32,656 bases of DNA from Candidatus Aminicenantes bacterium UBA4085 (GTDB lineage: Bacteria; Acidobacteriota; Aminicenantia; Aminicenantales; UBA4085). Position numbers and translations under genes: made by a program. Below, one piece after another: positions 16,585-25,010 of the stretch (within the stretch, counting starts at the first letter, position 1; the number at the start of each line of letters is the position of its first letter). The DNA lies in the NCBI GenBank assembly GCA_002383325.1, contig DFYJ01000138.1, forward strand, positions 42,501 to 75,156, given 5' to 3'. The notes beneath the pieces were generated by a model that was not told where the DNA came from, did no database searches, and saw only the letters and a program-made list of their open reading frames with translations.

Positions 16585-18024
16585 TCAGACGACGATTCGC
16601 GTCCGGCCGCCTCTCTCCAGCTCGATGTCCATGTTGGGCTTGTTGGAGGTCCAGGCCCCGGCCGTGAAATCGGGGATATCGATCGAGTTGGAGCGGTTCA
16701 GCACCGACCACTGGCTGAGGGGCACGACGGCGCTCCAGGCCGCGGCATCGTAGACGTCCTGGTCCAGCGGCAAGCCGTGGCGAAGGCAGTCGATGAGCCG
16801 CCAATCCTCCATCAGGTCGGTCCCGCCGTGGCCGGCGCCCGTCTGGCGGGCCAACTCGGCCAGCTGGAGGGTGATCTTCGGGGTGTGCTTCTCCTCCAGA
16901 GCCTTGAGCTCCTCGGCCGGCATCCAGGCGTGGTTCCCGGGCGAGAGCCGCGGCGGCGGCGGATCGTAGAGGGCGGCGCCGCGGGTGCCGTAGATACCGT
17001 GGATCAGGTTGTGGGGCGAGGGCGAGGTGGCGTCGTGCTGGACCATGAGGGTCCGGCCCTTGGCCGTCCGGATCAGGGTCGAGCTCATGTTGCCCCGGTA
17101 CTCCATCCCGGCAAAGGGCTTGAAGAACTCGTCCGCGGCAGCCAGCTCCCCGGCTTTCTCCCGCATCATGAAGTCGCGGCTCTCCACCGAGACCAGAAAC
17201 TCGAAGCGGTCGCCCCGGTTGATGTTCATGATGGTGCTGACGGGACCTAAGCCGTGGGTGGGGTAGAGGTTGCCGCGGCGGGCGGCGTATTGCCTCAGCC
17301 ACCACATGTCCCAGTACATCGTCTTGGAGAAGTTGTTGCCCATCTTGCTGGTGTTGTAGGCGCAGTCGCCGTGCACCACTTCGCCGAAGAACCCCCGCCG
17401 GGCCAGGGCCAGGGTCAGGAGCTGGAACGGCAGGTAGCAGTAGTTCTCCATCATCATGCAATGGCGGCGGGTCCGCTCGGCCGTCTCCACCAGCCTCCAG
17501 CACTCCTCGATGGTCCCCGCCGCGGGGACCTCGGAGGCGACGTGCTTGCCGTGTTCCATGGCGTAGACCGCCATCATGGCGTGCATGTACCAGGGGGTGG
17601 TGAGGATCACCAGGTCGATGTCCGGCCGCTCGCAGACCCGCTTCCAGTCCTCCGGCCCGGTCAAGATGTCCGGGGCGTGCGCCGTTCCCTCGATCTGCTT
17701 GCGGGCGGCCGCGGCTTTCTCGGGCCGAATGTCGCAGAGGGCCTTGATCTCGGTCCCCTCGACATGGGTCATGGTGATCATGTGGGCCGGGCCGCGCTGG
17801 CCCAGGCCGATGATCCCGATGCGGACCTTGTCCAGCGGGGGGGCGGTGAAGCCGGACATGTTGAACCGCTGGATGTGATCCCTCTGCCGGCGCCTCATCA
17901 TCGCCGGCAGCTCCGAAGGGGCGGCGTCGGTGTCGCCGGCCCAGCCTTGGAGCAGGCCTTGGCCGGCCAGGCCGAGGCCGCCGAGACCGGAAATCCGAAG
18001 GTAATCGCGCCGGGTGATGGTCAT
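16585..18024 (-). CDS. GH109-type Gfo/Idh/MocA-fold glycosidase, Tat-exported
   Basis: A 479-residue protein of the Gfo/Idh/MocA fold that best fits glycoside hydrolase family 109 (NAD-dependent alpha-N-acetylgalactosaminidase). A Tat-like signal (ITRRDYLRISGLGGLGLAG) is followed at about residues 67-75 by the Rossmann motif IGIIGLGQRG, then by EVPAAGTIEECWRLVETAE, HCMMMENYCYLPF and NLYPTHGLGPVSTIMNINRGDR, which are typical of GH109. Family members bind NAD+ tightly and cleave by oxidation-elimination, so export through Tat with the cofactor bound makes sense. The start at 18024 has AGGAG seven bases upstream. It is isolated on the minus strand, with the terminator of the M16 pair at 18099-18138 just upstream. 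Substrate specificity was not tested; other GH109-fold oxidoreductases are possible. Confidence 0.88.
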   Translation of the reverse strand: MTITRRDYLRISGLGGLGLAGQGLLQGWAGDTDAAPSELPAMMRRRQRDHIQRFNMSGFTAPPLDKVRIGIIGLGQRGPAHMITMTHVEGTEIKALCDIRPEKAAAARKQIEGTAHAPDILTGPEDWKRVCERPDIDLVILTTPWYMHAMMAVYAMEHGKHVASEVPAAGTIEECWRLVETAERTRRHCMMMENYCYLPFQLLTLALARRGFFGEVVHGDCAYNTSKMGNNFSKTMYWDMWWLRQYAARRGNLYPTHGLGPVSTIMNINRGDRFEFLVSVESRDFMMREKAGELAAADEFFKPFAGMEYRGNMSSTLIRTAKGRTLMVQHDATSPSPHNLIHGIYGTRGAALYDPPPPRLSPGNHAWMPAEELKALEEKHTPKITLQLAELARQTGAGHGGTDLMEDWRLIDCLRHGLPLDQDVYDAAAWSAVVPLSQWSVLNRSNSIDIPDFTAGAWTSNKPNMDIELERGGRTRIVV

Positions 18025-18098
18025 GCGAAGCTCCTGGGCGAAGCGGGTATAGAGAAGTCCGTCCTCTCGGGCGTCATGTTAGCACAACCGCTGGATCG

Positions 18099-18138
18099 GC
18101 AGGAAAAACGAAAGGGGGGCGGCCGAAGCCGCCCCCTT
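18099..18138 (-). terminator. Intrinsic terminator with UUCG tetraloop
   Basis: On the minus strand a stem of GGGGGCGGC paired with GCCGCCCCC closes a TTCG tetraloop (plus-strand arms 18115-18123 and 18128-18136). It is followed on the minus strand by TTTCGTTTTT. It ends transcription of the M16 peptidase pair, about 90 bp past the stop at 18229. Confidence 0.85.
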
Positions 18139-18228
18139 AGGGAATCTCATTCGCGGCCGCCTCAAGGCGACCGTATGGCCAAGCGGGCCATCCCGTTCAA
18201 GACGCCCGCCAAGGCTTTCGTACAGTCC

Positions 18229-19689
18229 TTACTTGGCCGGCTCCCCCGTCATCGGGTCGATCGGGGTGATCCGGTGCATGGGGCCGAGCTTATCCAGCGG
18301 GCCCGGCCACTTGTCGCCGCCCTTGTTGCAGGGCTCGAAGTCGCCGACGATCATGATCATGGCCTTGTCCGGCTGGAGGTGCTTACGGGCGACCTCCTGG
18401 ACCCGGGCCTTGGTCACGGCCTGGAACTTGGCCCGGTAGGTCTTGTAGTAATCCATCGGCCGTCCGGTCATCTCCATGTTGGCGAACTGGGACATGACCA
18501 TCTGCGGCATCTCGAACTGGCTGGAGAAGCTGTCGAGATAGTAGTTGACGGCCGTGTCCATCTCGGCGTCCGTGACGGGCGCCTCCCGGATGCGCTTCAT
18601 CTCGGCCAGGATGAGCGAGATGGCGAAGCCGACGGTGGACGACTTGGTTTGGACATAGCCGGAGAACGTGCCGGGAAAGCCCCAGCGGGTCGAGAACCGG
18701 CTGCCCTGGTTGTAGGACAAGCCCTCATCCGAGCGGACCTTGGTCGTGATGCGCGAGGTGAAGGATCCGCCGCCCAGGATGAAGTTCATCACCTGGACCG
18801 CGAAGTAATCGGGGTTGGAGTCCTCGATGCCCAGGTGGCCGAGGTTGATGTAACCCTGGTTGATGGCCTTCTGGACGAAGTAGACGCCGGGCTCGGGCGA
18901 GGGGAACGACTTGGAGAAGGTCGGGGCCTTGACCGCGCCGCCCGTCCAGCCGGCGGCTCTCTTTTCGATCTTGGCTTTCAGGTCGGCCTTGGCGAAGTCG
19001 CCCGAGGCGGCCAGGATGATGTTCTTGGGGTAGAAATACTTGGCGTGGACGGCCTTCAGGTCGGCGGCCGTGACCCCCTCCAGGCTGGCCTTGCTGGCCT
19101 GCCAGGTCAGGGGGTGGTCGCCGTAAAGGACCTTCTCGAACTCGCGCGACAGGACCTGGCCGGGCTGGTCGTTGGCCTGGCGCAAACTTTGGATCTGGCG
19201 GGCCTTGGCCAGGGCCAGGGGCGCTTCGCGGAACTCGGGGTTGCGCAGGACGTCGAAGAACAGGTCCAGGCCCTCGTCGAGATCCTTGCTGAGGACGCTC
19301 AGGGTCAGGGTCGAGGTCCGCTCGCCGACATTGAATGCGAGCGAGCCGCCCAGGAAGTCCAGGCGCTCCTCGATGGCCGTGCCCTCGCGGGTCTTGGTGC
19401 CGCCCCGGATCAGGGCCTGGCTCAGGAGCGCGTCCAATCCCTGCTTGTCCTGGGGCAGGTAGAGCCCGCCGAAATGGATCAGGGCCGAGACGGTGACGAT
19501 GGGCAGGCCGCGGTCCTCGGAGACATAGGCGCGCAGGCCGCCGGCGTAGACCGCGCGGAAGGCCAGCGGATCGGGCGGGTTGAAGGTCAGGGGGGCGAAT
19601 TTGAGGTCGGACGGCTTCTGGGCTTGGCCGAAGCCGAATCCGGCCAGGACGAGGCCGAGGAGGACGACGCCGGTCAGTATCTTTTTCAT
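18229..19689 (-). CDS. M16 peptidase-like protein, non-catalytic partner
   Basis: A 486-residue protein of the M16 (pitrilysin/mitochondrial processing peptidase) fold. A signal peptide (MKKILTGVVLLGLVLAGFGFGQA) implies export. The N-terminal domain has the family layout, but the zinc motif HxxEH is missing: the corresponding helix reads GLYLPQDKQGLDALLSQAL. The C-terminal domain keeps the substrate-binding R/Y motif region (GGGSFTSRITTKVRSDEGLSY). In bacterial M16B pairs one member often lacks zinc and supplies substrate-binding residues to the catalytic partner, which here is the gene 11 bp upstream. ATG 19689 is chosen because GAGGAGG lies six bases before it and it begins the signal peptide; an ATG at 19704 is in frame. 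A UUCG terminator follows. Confidence 0.9.
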   Translation of the reverse strand: MKKILTGVVLLGLVLAGFGFGQAQKPSDLKFAPLTFNPPDPLAFRAVYAGGLRAYVSEDRGLPIVTVSALIHFGGLYLPQDKQGLDALLSQALIRGGTKTREGTAIEERLDFLGGSLAFNVGERTSTLTLSVLSKDLDEGLDLFFDVLRNPEFREAPLALAKARQIQSLRQANDQPGQVLSREFEKVLYGDHPLTWQASKASLEGVTAADLKAVHAKYFYPKNIILAASGDFAKADLKAKIEKRAAGWTGGAVKAPTFSKSFPSPEPGVYFVQKAINQGYINLGHLGIEDSNPDYFAVQVMNFILGGGSFTSRITTKVRSDEGLSYNQGSRFSTRWGFPGTFSGYVQTKSSTVGFAISLILAEMKRIREAPVTDAEMDTAVNYYLDSFSSQFEMPQMVMSQFANMEMTGRPMDYYKTYRAKFQAVTKARVQEVARKHLQPDKAMIMIVGDFEPCNKGGDKWPGPLDKLGPMHRITPIDPMTGEPAK

Positions 19690-19700
19690 GGGGATCCTCC

Positions 19701-21212
19701 TCACCGGCCCGACTTCCGCCGGTAGATAGCGGTCAGGCTGTTGTCCTTGACGAAGTACTTGGCGGCCACCCGCTTGATGTCCTCGTTGCCCACCTTCTTG
19801 AGGGCCTCCAGATCGGTCAGGATGGAGCGCCAGCCGCGGACCAACTCGGCCCGCCCGACGCTGGAAGCCAGACCGGAGGAGCTCTGCAGAGACCGGATGA
19901 AGGCGGCTTCGGAGCGGTTCTTGATCTTCTGGATCTCGTCGGCGGTGACGCCGTCCTTCTTGATCCGCTCGATCTCGGCCCAGATCTCCTTCTCCAGGTC
20001 CTCGGGCTGGACGTTCTTGTCCACCCGGGGCTGGGCGCTGAATTGGAAGGCTCCGACGTAGATCTGGGAGCGGCCGGAGGCCGAAGCGCTGACGGCCAGC
20101 TGCTTGTCCTGGACCAAAATCTTGTTCAGTCGGCCCGTGGCGCCGCCCCCGCCGCCGCGGGGACCGCCTCCGCCGCCGGCACCTAGGATGCCGCCCAGCA
20201 CTTGCAGGGGCGCGGCGTCGGGATGCCCGGCCGGGACGGTATGGAACATCATCTGCAGGCTGGTCGGGGCCGGTCCTTCGCCATACATCCGCTTCTCGCT
20301 GTACTGGGGCGGCTCGGCTGTCCGGATGGGCTCCAGGTCGGGTCCCCTGGGGATGCGGCCGAAATACTTCTCGGCCAGGGGAACGAGGGTCTTGGGATCG
20401 AAGTCGCCGACGTAGATGGCGACCGCGTTGTTGGGCACGTAGTAGGTGTCGTGAAACTCGGCCAGGTCGGACCTGGTCATCTTTTTCAGGTCATCCATCC
20501 AGCCGATGACGTCCCAATGGTAGGGCGAGGCGGCGTAAAAGGCGGCGTTGACCTGCTCGCTGAAGAAATAGCCGGGGCTGTTCTCGGACAGCCTCCGCTC
20601 CTCCATGATGACGTCCTTCTCGGAGTAGAATTCGCGCCAGACGGCGTTCATCAGGCGGTCGGACTCGAGCAGCATCTGCAGCTCGATCTTGTTGGCCGGC
20701 AGGGTCACGTAATAGCCGGTCGTCTCCTGGCCGGTCGAGGCGTTCAGCCCCGTGCCGCCGTTCTTCATGTACTGGGTCCAGAGGTCGTCCTTGATGATGT
20801 ACGGCTTCTGCTCGGCGATGAGCTTGTCGGCGGCCTTCTGCAGCTCGGCGATCAGGGCCGGGTCGCCGTTCGCCTTCCAGTACTTCTCCCGGTAGATTTT
20901 GCCCATGATGTCGTCGATCTGCCGGTCGATGGCGGCGTCCTTCCCGTAATCCGTGACACCCATGACCTTGGTGCCCTTGAACATCAGGTGCTCGTGGACG
21001 TGGGCCATGCCGGTGATGCCGGGTTTCTCGTTGATCGAGCCGACATTGAAGTAGATGTGGCAGACGACGCGGGGCACGCCGGGCTTGGGGATCATCAGGA
21101 TCTTCATCCCGTTGGCCAGCACGTGCTCCTGGACGTTCAGGGTGATCTCCCCGGCCGCGGCGAGGGCGGCCAGGAAGGTCACCGCCAGGGCGAGAGCGGT
21201 TGTGCGCTTCAT
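19701..21212 (-). CDS. M16 zinc peptidase, catalytic member
   Basis: A 503-residue exported zinc peptidase of family M16. The signal peptide is MKRTTALALAVTFLAALAAAG. The inverted zinc motif HxxEH is present (GMAHVHEHLMFKGT; His71, Glu74, His75), and the distal Glu ligand is expected in VIMEERRLSE (about 204-205). Between them lies a helical insertion of about 70 residues before GGTGLNASTGQETTGYY. In the second half, a glycine-rich stretch (GAGGGGGPRGGGGG) lies where the partner protein has GGGSFTSRI. An AGGAGG sits nine bases before the start at 21212. It probably forms a heterodimer with the downstream non-catalytic member and degrades peptides outside the cytoplasm. Confidence 0.92.
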   Translation of the reverse strand: MKRTTALALAVTFLAALAAAGEITLNVQEHVLANGMKILMIPKPGVPRVVCHIYFNVGSINEKPGITGMAHVHEHLMFKGTKVMGVTDYGKDAAIDRQIDDIMGKIYREKYWKANGDPALIAELQKAADKLIAEQKPYIIKDDLWTQYMKNGGTGLNASTGQETTGYYVTLPANKIELQMLLESDRLMNAVWREFYSEKDVIMEERRLSENSPGYFFSEQVNAAFYAASPYHWDVIGWMDDLKKMTRSDLAEFHDTYYVPNNAVAIYVGDFDPKTLVPLAEKYFGRIPRGPDLEPIRTAEPPQYSEKRMYGEGPAPTSLQMMFHTVPAGHPDAAPLQVLGGILGAGGGGGPRGGGGGATGRLNKILVQDKQLAVSASASGRSQIYVGAFQFSAQPRVDKNVQPEDLEKEIWAEIERIKKDGVTADEIQKIKNRSEAAFIRSLQSSSGLASSVGRAELVRGWRSILTDLEALKKVGNEDIKRVAAKYFVKDNSLTAIYRRKSGR

Positions 21213-21437
21213 GCGGTGGTACCTCCTGGGGATATTAAGGCGGCGCGGAGCCCGCGTTCGGACGCGGCCGCCCGAGGATATCTTGTCGGGGGAAAGGCAA
21301 ACCTCTCCACGCTCTTTCGACGCCCGGGACTGGGGAATCTTCCCGAATCCGTTCCTCCCATCCCGGTCCGACCGCGGGGGCCGCGCGGCGCCTTGACTTG
21401 CCCCCCTAGGCCGCCCTGTCCTCTGGGCGCGGCCGCC

Positions 21438-22586
21438 TTACCGCCAGGTGACGGCCGAGATGACCAGCTCCTTGTATCCTGACTCTTTCTCCGCGTAGTC
21501 GTAGAAGAGCCCGTTCTTGATCATGGTGTACCGGGATCCGTTGTTGAGACCCTGCCAGAGGGGAACTTCGAGGCTCTTGCGGCCGATGAAGACGCCGTCC
21601 GGATCGAAGATGTCCCAAAGGAATTCTCCCGGTCCGTTGCCCGCCTCATAGGACATGGCGAAAAGGCGCCCTTCATCGTCGGTGAAGATGGCTGCAAGGG
21701 GCGGCAAGGGATCGGGAAGAAAATGGGCCACGCCCGGCTGATCGACGGCGGATCCTAGAAATGCTTGCCGGATCTCCCTCGTCGGGCGGACGGGCGCGTA
21801 TTCCTTGCGGATCTTGCGGCGCAAGTTCCCCTGGTAATCATAGTCGAGGATCTCGTAGCCGCGCTCCTGGTTGGCGACGTAGATATGGCCGGCCGAGACG
21901 CGCCAGGCGAAGAAGGGCAGGAGCTTCTCGTTGCCCCCGTCGGGCGGGTATTGATGGCGGTCTAGCTCCTTGATCTCCCCGAAATCCGCGCGGCAGAGGC
22001 TGAGGGAGACCGGATGGGCGTATGTGCCTCGTTGCCCGGCCCCATAGCGAGGGATGCTGACGATCAGGCGCCCGTCGTCGAGGGGATCGACATAACCGAA
22101 TGAGAAGCCCGGCCGGAATTCCCGGACGGCGTTTCCGTCCCGGTCGTAGACGATGTACTTGTGCATCCGGTCCGTGATAGCGATCCGGCCGTTGTCGAAG
22201 ACGCAGTCGAGGAAGGGCCACTCGATCTCCCCCGGCCCCTGCCCGTACCGCCCGAAAGAGCCGATCAGGCGTCCTCGGGGATCGAAGCGGTAGATGAAGT
22301 CCCTCTTGTTCCTGAAGGCGACGATGATGATGTTGCCCTGGTCGTCGACCCCGTATTCGCCCGCCGAGCCTAGGCCCGCCTGGGCCAGGGCCTCACTCTC
22401 GGTATCGATGGAATAGATCCGCTTCAGATCGAACGTTGATGGCCGTCCGGCCCTCTTATAGGGCTCCCGGTGGTTGAGGACCACTTCGACGCCGTTCTCC
22501 CGGATCCGGTCGATCTTGTCCTGTCGGGAGCAGGCCGTGGTTGACAGGGCGGCCAGGAACAGGAGTGGAACGGCCGCTTGCTTCAT
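21438..22586 (-). CDS. 6-bladed beta-propeller lipoprotein
   Basis: A 382-residue lipoprotein: signal sequence MKQAAVPLLFLAALSTTAC with a lipobox Cys at residue 19. The mature part has repeated propeller-blade motifs of the NHL/6-bladed type: EYGVDDQGNIIIVAF, IYRFDPRGRLIGSFGRYGQG, GRIAITDRMHKYIVYDRDGN, GYEILDYDYQGNL and LWDIFDPDGVFIGR. The phrase GSFGRYGQGPGEI is typical of the family (GxxGxGPGEF). Such proteins usually bind ligands or partners at the cell surface; the role here is unknown. The start at 22586 begins the signal peptide and follows GGGGGAGG; an upstream in-frame ATG at 22616 is less likely. A TATTAT at 22615-22620 on the minus strand may be its -10 box. Confidence 0.85.
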   Translation of the reverse strand: MKQAAVPLLFLAALSTTACSRQDKIDRIRENGVEVVLNHREPYKRAGRPSTFDLKRIYSIDTESEALAQAGLGSAGEYGVDDQGNIIIVAFRNKRDFIYRFDPRGRLIGSFGRYGQGPGEIEWPFLDCVFDNGRIAITDRMHKYIVYDRDGNAVREFRPGFSFGYVDPLDDGRLIVSIPRYGAGQRGTYAHPVSLSLCRADFGEIKELDRHQYPPDGGNEKLLPFFAWRVSAGHIYVANQERGYEILDYDYQGNLRRKIRKEYAPVRPTREIRQAFLGSAVDQPGVAHFLPDPLPPLAAIFTDDEGRLFAMSYEAGNGPGEFLWDIFDPDGVFIGRKSLEVPLWQGLNNGSRYTMIKNGLFYDYAEKESGYKELVISAVTWR

Positions 22587-22711
22587 GAGCCTCCCCCGTA
22601 ACAACCCTTCATCCATAATACGACCCGCTGCTCTCGGGCGTTTAGGATACCATGGTCACGCTATCAGACCTGCCTCCCATCGACGTGCCCGGGGCGTGTT
22701 GTTCAGATTTC

Positions 22712-22743
22712 TGATTGACAAATGATTGATATATGATTAACAT
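22712..22743 (+). promoter_or_regulatory. Strong promoter with TGATT repeats every 11 bp (TA operon)
   Basis: TTGACA (22715-22720), 17-bp spacer, TAACAT (22738-22743) form a near-consensus sigma-70 promoter for the Phd/PIN genes. The word TGATT occurs at 22712, 22723 and 22734, exactly 11 bp apart, so all copies face one side of the helix. Phd-type antitoxins repress their own promoters, so this is a candidate operator. Confidence 0.6.
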
Positions 22744-22776
22744 TCCCAAAGAGAAACAGGAAGCCGGGAGGCCTCG

Positions 22777-23061
22777 ATGCGATACGTCACAGTCCGGGAG
22801 CTGAACACCAAGCCCAAGGAAGTCTGGGAGAAGCTAAAGGAGTCCGACTTGGTCGTGACTTCCAACGGCAAGCCGATCGCCATTCTCTCCGGCGCCGATG
22901 AAGCCAGCCTGGACGAGCGCCTTCGGGCCCTGCGCCGCAGCCGGGCCTTGATGGCCATGGAAGAGATGCAAAAAGCGGCGGTCGCCAAGGGGCTCGATCG
23001 CTGGCCCGAGAAGTGGATCGCGGACGAGATCAAGGCTGTTCGCAAGGCCCGCCGGGCATGA
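22777..23061 (+). CDS. Phd/YefM-family antitoxin
   Basis: A 94-residue antitoxin of the Phd/YefM fold. The N-terminal half is typical: MRYVTVRELNTKPKEVWEKL, then SDLVVTSNGKPIAILSGAD, which forms the DNA-binding dimer. The C-terminal 50 residues are charged and helical (RLRALRRSRALMAMEEMQKAA, basic tail AVRKARRA) and should wrap and neutralise the toxin. GGGAGG lies five bases before the start. Its stop overlaps the start of the PIN gene as ATGA, so the two are translationally coupled. It is likely autoregulated through the promoter and TGATT repeats at 22712-22743. Confidence 0.9.
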   Translation: MRYVTVRELNTKPKEVWEKLKESDLVVTSNGKPIAILSGADEASLDERLRALRRSRALMAMEEMQKAAVAKGLDRWPEKWIADEIKAVRKARRA

Positions 23062-23465
23062 TCATCGTATTGGACACGAACGTCCTCGTGTCGGGACTTC
23101 TCAAGCCCTATGGCCCGTCCGCCGCGGTGTTGCGGCTCGTTCTCACGGGCGCCGCCCGCATCGCCCACGATTACCGTGTCCTGACGGAATACCGGGATGT
23201 TCTTTCCCGGCCGGCCTTCGGCTTCTCCCCGGAAGCCGTTGGCGCGCTCTTGGAAGCGATGGAAGAGGACGGAATCCCCGTAACGCCTCCTCCCGCGCCG
23301 GAGGCCTTGCCCGACCCGGATGATGCGCCCTTCTGGGAAGCTGCCCTGGCCGCCGGAGCCGATGCGATCGTCACGGGCAACAAGCGGCATTTCCCCCGAC
23401 GGGTTAAGGGGCCGAGGATCCTCTCGCCATCGGAATTCCTCTCGGTCTTCGGATCGGGCTTTTAG
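23058..23465 (+). CDS. PIN-domain toxin (VapC-like)
   Basis: A 135-residue PIN-domain ribonuclease. [15 protein letters not shown] gives the first acidic residue (Asp6), EYRDVLSRP the conserved Glu, and [23 protein letters not shown] the third and fourth acidic residues, so the active site is complete. It is similar to the PIN_3 group often paired with Phd-type antitoxins. The start ATG 23058 overlaps the antitoxin stop (ATGA). The stop codon TAG overlaps the stop codon of pstB1 on the other strand, so the module touches the phosphate operon with no spacer or terminator between them. Confidence 0.9.
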   Translation: MIIVLDTNVLVSGLLKPYGPSAAVLRLVLTGAARIAHDYRVLTEYRDVLSRPAFGFSPEAVGALLEAMEEDGIPVTPPPAPEALPDPDDAPFWEAALAAGADAIVTGNKRHFPRRVKGPRILSPSEFLSVFGSGF

Positions 23466-24220
23466 CCAAACCGGCCCGTGATGTAGTCTTCCGTCCGCTT
23501 GTCGCGCGGCCGGGTGAAGATGTCGGTCGTCTTGCCGAACTCGACCAGCTCGCCCAGGAGCATGAAGCCCGTCTCGTCCGAGACCCGGGCCGCCTGCTGC
23601 ATGTTGTGGGTGACGATGACGATGGTGTAATCGGACTTGAGCTGATGCATCAGGTCCTCGACCTTCATGGTGGCCATGGGGTCGAGGGTCGAGCAGGGCT
23701 CGTCCATCAGCAGGACCTCCGACCGGACTGCCACCAGGCGGGCGATGCACAGCCGCTGCTTCTGCTCCAGCGACAGGTCCAGGGCGCTCTTCCTCAGCCG
23801 GTCCTTGAGCTCGTCCCACAGCCCGACCGCGCCCAGGCTGCGCTCGACGATGCCCTCCAGCTCCGTGCCGCGGGCCAAATGGTGGACGCGCGGCCCGAAG
23901 GCGATGTTTTCATAGATGCTGATGGGGAAGGGGTTGGGCCGCTGGAAGACCATGCCGACCTTCTTGCGCAGGGCCGTCATCCCCGTGCCCGGGGCGTAGA
24001 TGTCCTCGCCGTCGACAACGACCCGGCCCTCGATCCGGACCCCGTCAATCAGGTCGTTCATCCGGTTGAGGCAGCGCAGCAGGGTGGACTTGCCGCAGCC
24101 GGAGGAGCCGATGAGGGCCGTGATGGCTTTCTCCCGGAAGTCGGCGGCGACCCCGGTGAGGGCCTGGAACTTCCCGTACCACAGGTCGAGGCCCTGGACC
24201 CGGATCTTGGGCGAGATCAT
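23462..24220 (-). CDS. pstB: Phosphate ABC transporter ATPase PstB, degenerate signature motif
   Basis: A 252-residue PstB-type ATPase (here PstB1), the last gene of the pst operon. Walker A is GSSGCGKST, the Q-loop [10 protein letters not shown], Walker B VLLMDEP, and the switch histidine is intact (His205 in [10 protein letters not shown]). The ABC signature, normally LSGGQ, reads LSLEQ (149-153, bases 23762-23776), losing both glycines. The end [15 protein letters not shown] matches PstB2 closely. The start ATG 24220 overlaps the PstB2 stop as ATGA, so the two are translationally coupled. Because an ABC ATP site pairs Walker A/B/His of one subunit with the signature of the other, PstB1 supplies the intact His and PstB2 the intact signature. 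The sequence is bacterial-like in codon use. Confidence 0.95.
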   Translation of the reverse strand: MISPKIRVQGLDLWYGKFQALTGVAADFREKAITALIGSSGCGKSTLLRCLNRMNDLIDGVRIEGRVVVDGEDIYAPGTGMTALRKKVGMVFQRPNPFPISIYENIAFGPRVHHLARGTELEGIVERSLGAVGLWDELKDRLRKSALDLSLEQKQRLCIARLVAVRSEVLLMDEPCSTLDPMATMKVEDLMHQLKSDYTIVIVTHNMQQAARVSDETGFMLLGELVEFGKTTDIFTRPRDKRTEDYITGRFG

Positions 24221-25008
24221 CCGAAGCGCCCCACGATGTAGTCCTCCGTCCGCTTGTCGCGGGGAGCGGTGAAGACGGAATCCGTCGGCCCGACCTCGAC
24301 CAGGTCGCCCATCAGGAAGAACGCGGTCCGGGTCCCGACCCGGGCCGCCTGCTTGGTGTTGTTGGTGACCAGGACGATGGTCCGGGTCTTGCGCAGCTCC
24401 ATCATCGACTCCTCGACCTTGGCCGTCGAGATGGGATCGAGCCCCGAGCAGGGCTCGTCGTAGAGGATGACCTCGGGATCGAGGGCCAGCGAGCGGGCGA
24501 TGCACAACCGCTGCTGCTGCCCGCCCGAGAGCTTCTGCCCCGGCATGTCCAGGCGGTCCTTGACCTCGTCCCAGAGGGCCGCCCTGCGGCAGGAGTGCTC
24601 GACGATCCCGTCCAATTCCTTTTTCGTATGCTTGCGCCGGCGCACCTTTCCGTCCACCGTCTCCGCGATGCCGTGCAGGCGAGGACCGTAAGCCACGTTC
24701 TCGTAGATGCTCTTGGGGAACGGGTTGGGCTTCTGGAACACCATGCCGATACGTCTGCGGACGTCCACGACGTCTACGTCATCATCGTTGACATCCTCCC
24801 CGTCCACCATCACCTTCCCCTTCACGGTGCAACCGGGGATGAGGTCGTTCATGCGGTTGATGCATCGGAGGAACGTGGACTTGCCGCAGCCGGACGGCCC
24901 GATGATGGCGGTGACCTGGTTCATCTCGATGTCCATGCTCACGCCATTGAGGGCGTGGTTCTTGTCGAAGTATACGTGAAGATCGTCGATATGGATAGCT
25001 GTGTTCAA
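24217..25008 (-). CDS. pstB: Phosphate ABC transporter ATPase PstB, H-switch His replaced by Asn
   Basis: A 263-residue PstB ATPase (here PstB2). Walker A is GPSGCGKST, the Q-loop [10 protein letters not shown], the signature an intact LSGGQ (160-164), and Walker B VILYDEP. The switch His is Asn216 ([10 protein letters not shown], codon 24361-24363). The start is taken as TTG 25008, with AGGTGG five bases upstream; GTG 25017, overlapping the pstA stop, is the alternative. The 5' part (about 24.75-25.0 kb) shows codons like the archaeal side (GTA, CGA, AGA, CGT, GAT), and the 3' part is like the G+C-rich bacterial side, so the gene may be a hybrid. The overlapping stop with pstB1 keeps the two ATPases coupled. 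Confidence 0.92.
   Translation of the reverse strand: MNTAIHIDDLHVYFDKNHALNGVSMDIEMNQVTAIIGPSGCGKSTFLRCINRMNDLIPGCTVKGKVMVDGEDVNDDDVDVVDVRRRIGMVFQKPNPFPKSIYENVAYGPRLHGIAETVDGKVRRRKHTKKELDGIVEHSCRRAALWDEVKDRLDMPGQKLSGGQQQRLCIARSLALDPEVILYDEPCSGLDPISTAKVEESMMELRKTRTIVLVTNNTKQAARVGTRTAFFLMGDLVEVGPTDSVFTAPRDKRTEDYIVGRFG
24600..24850. other. Candidate bacterial/archaeal junction inside pstB2
   Basis: Lower-coordinate DNA has near-uniform G/C third positions and bacterial signals; higher-coordinate DNA has mixed third positions and archaeal signals. The shift falls within the pstB2 coding sequence, around the conserved [10 protein letters not shown] segment at roughly 24718-24747. The reading frame is unbroken. 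The exact point cannot be fixed by eye. Either recombination or misassembly at a conserved gene would give this picture. Confidence 0.55.
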
Positions 25009-25010
25009 TT

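Noticed and set aside
17254..19725. 823-codon plus-strand open frame
   Set aside because: It is antisense to the GH109-type and M16 genes, crosses their terminator, and has shadow-like low-complexity composition.
21213..21437. Intergenic gap with TTGACT and GC-rich inverted repeats
   Set aside because: The -35-like word faces no gene on its strand, and the repeat arms (GGCCGCGC/GCGCGGCC) are over 40 bp apart; nothing firm is seen.
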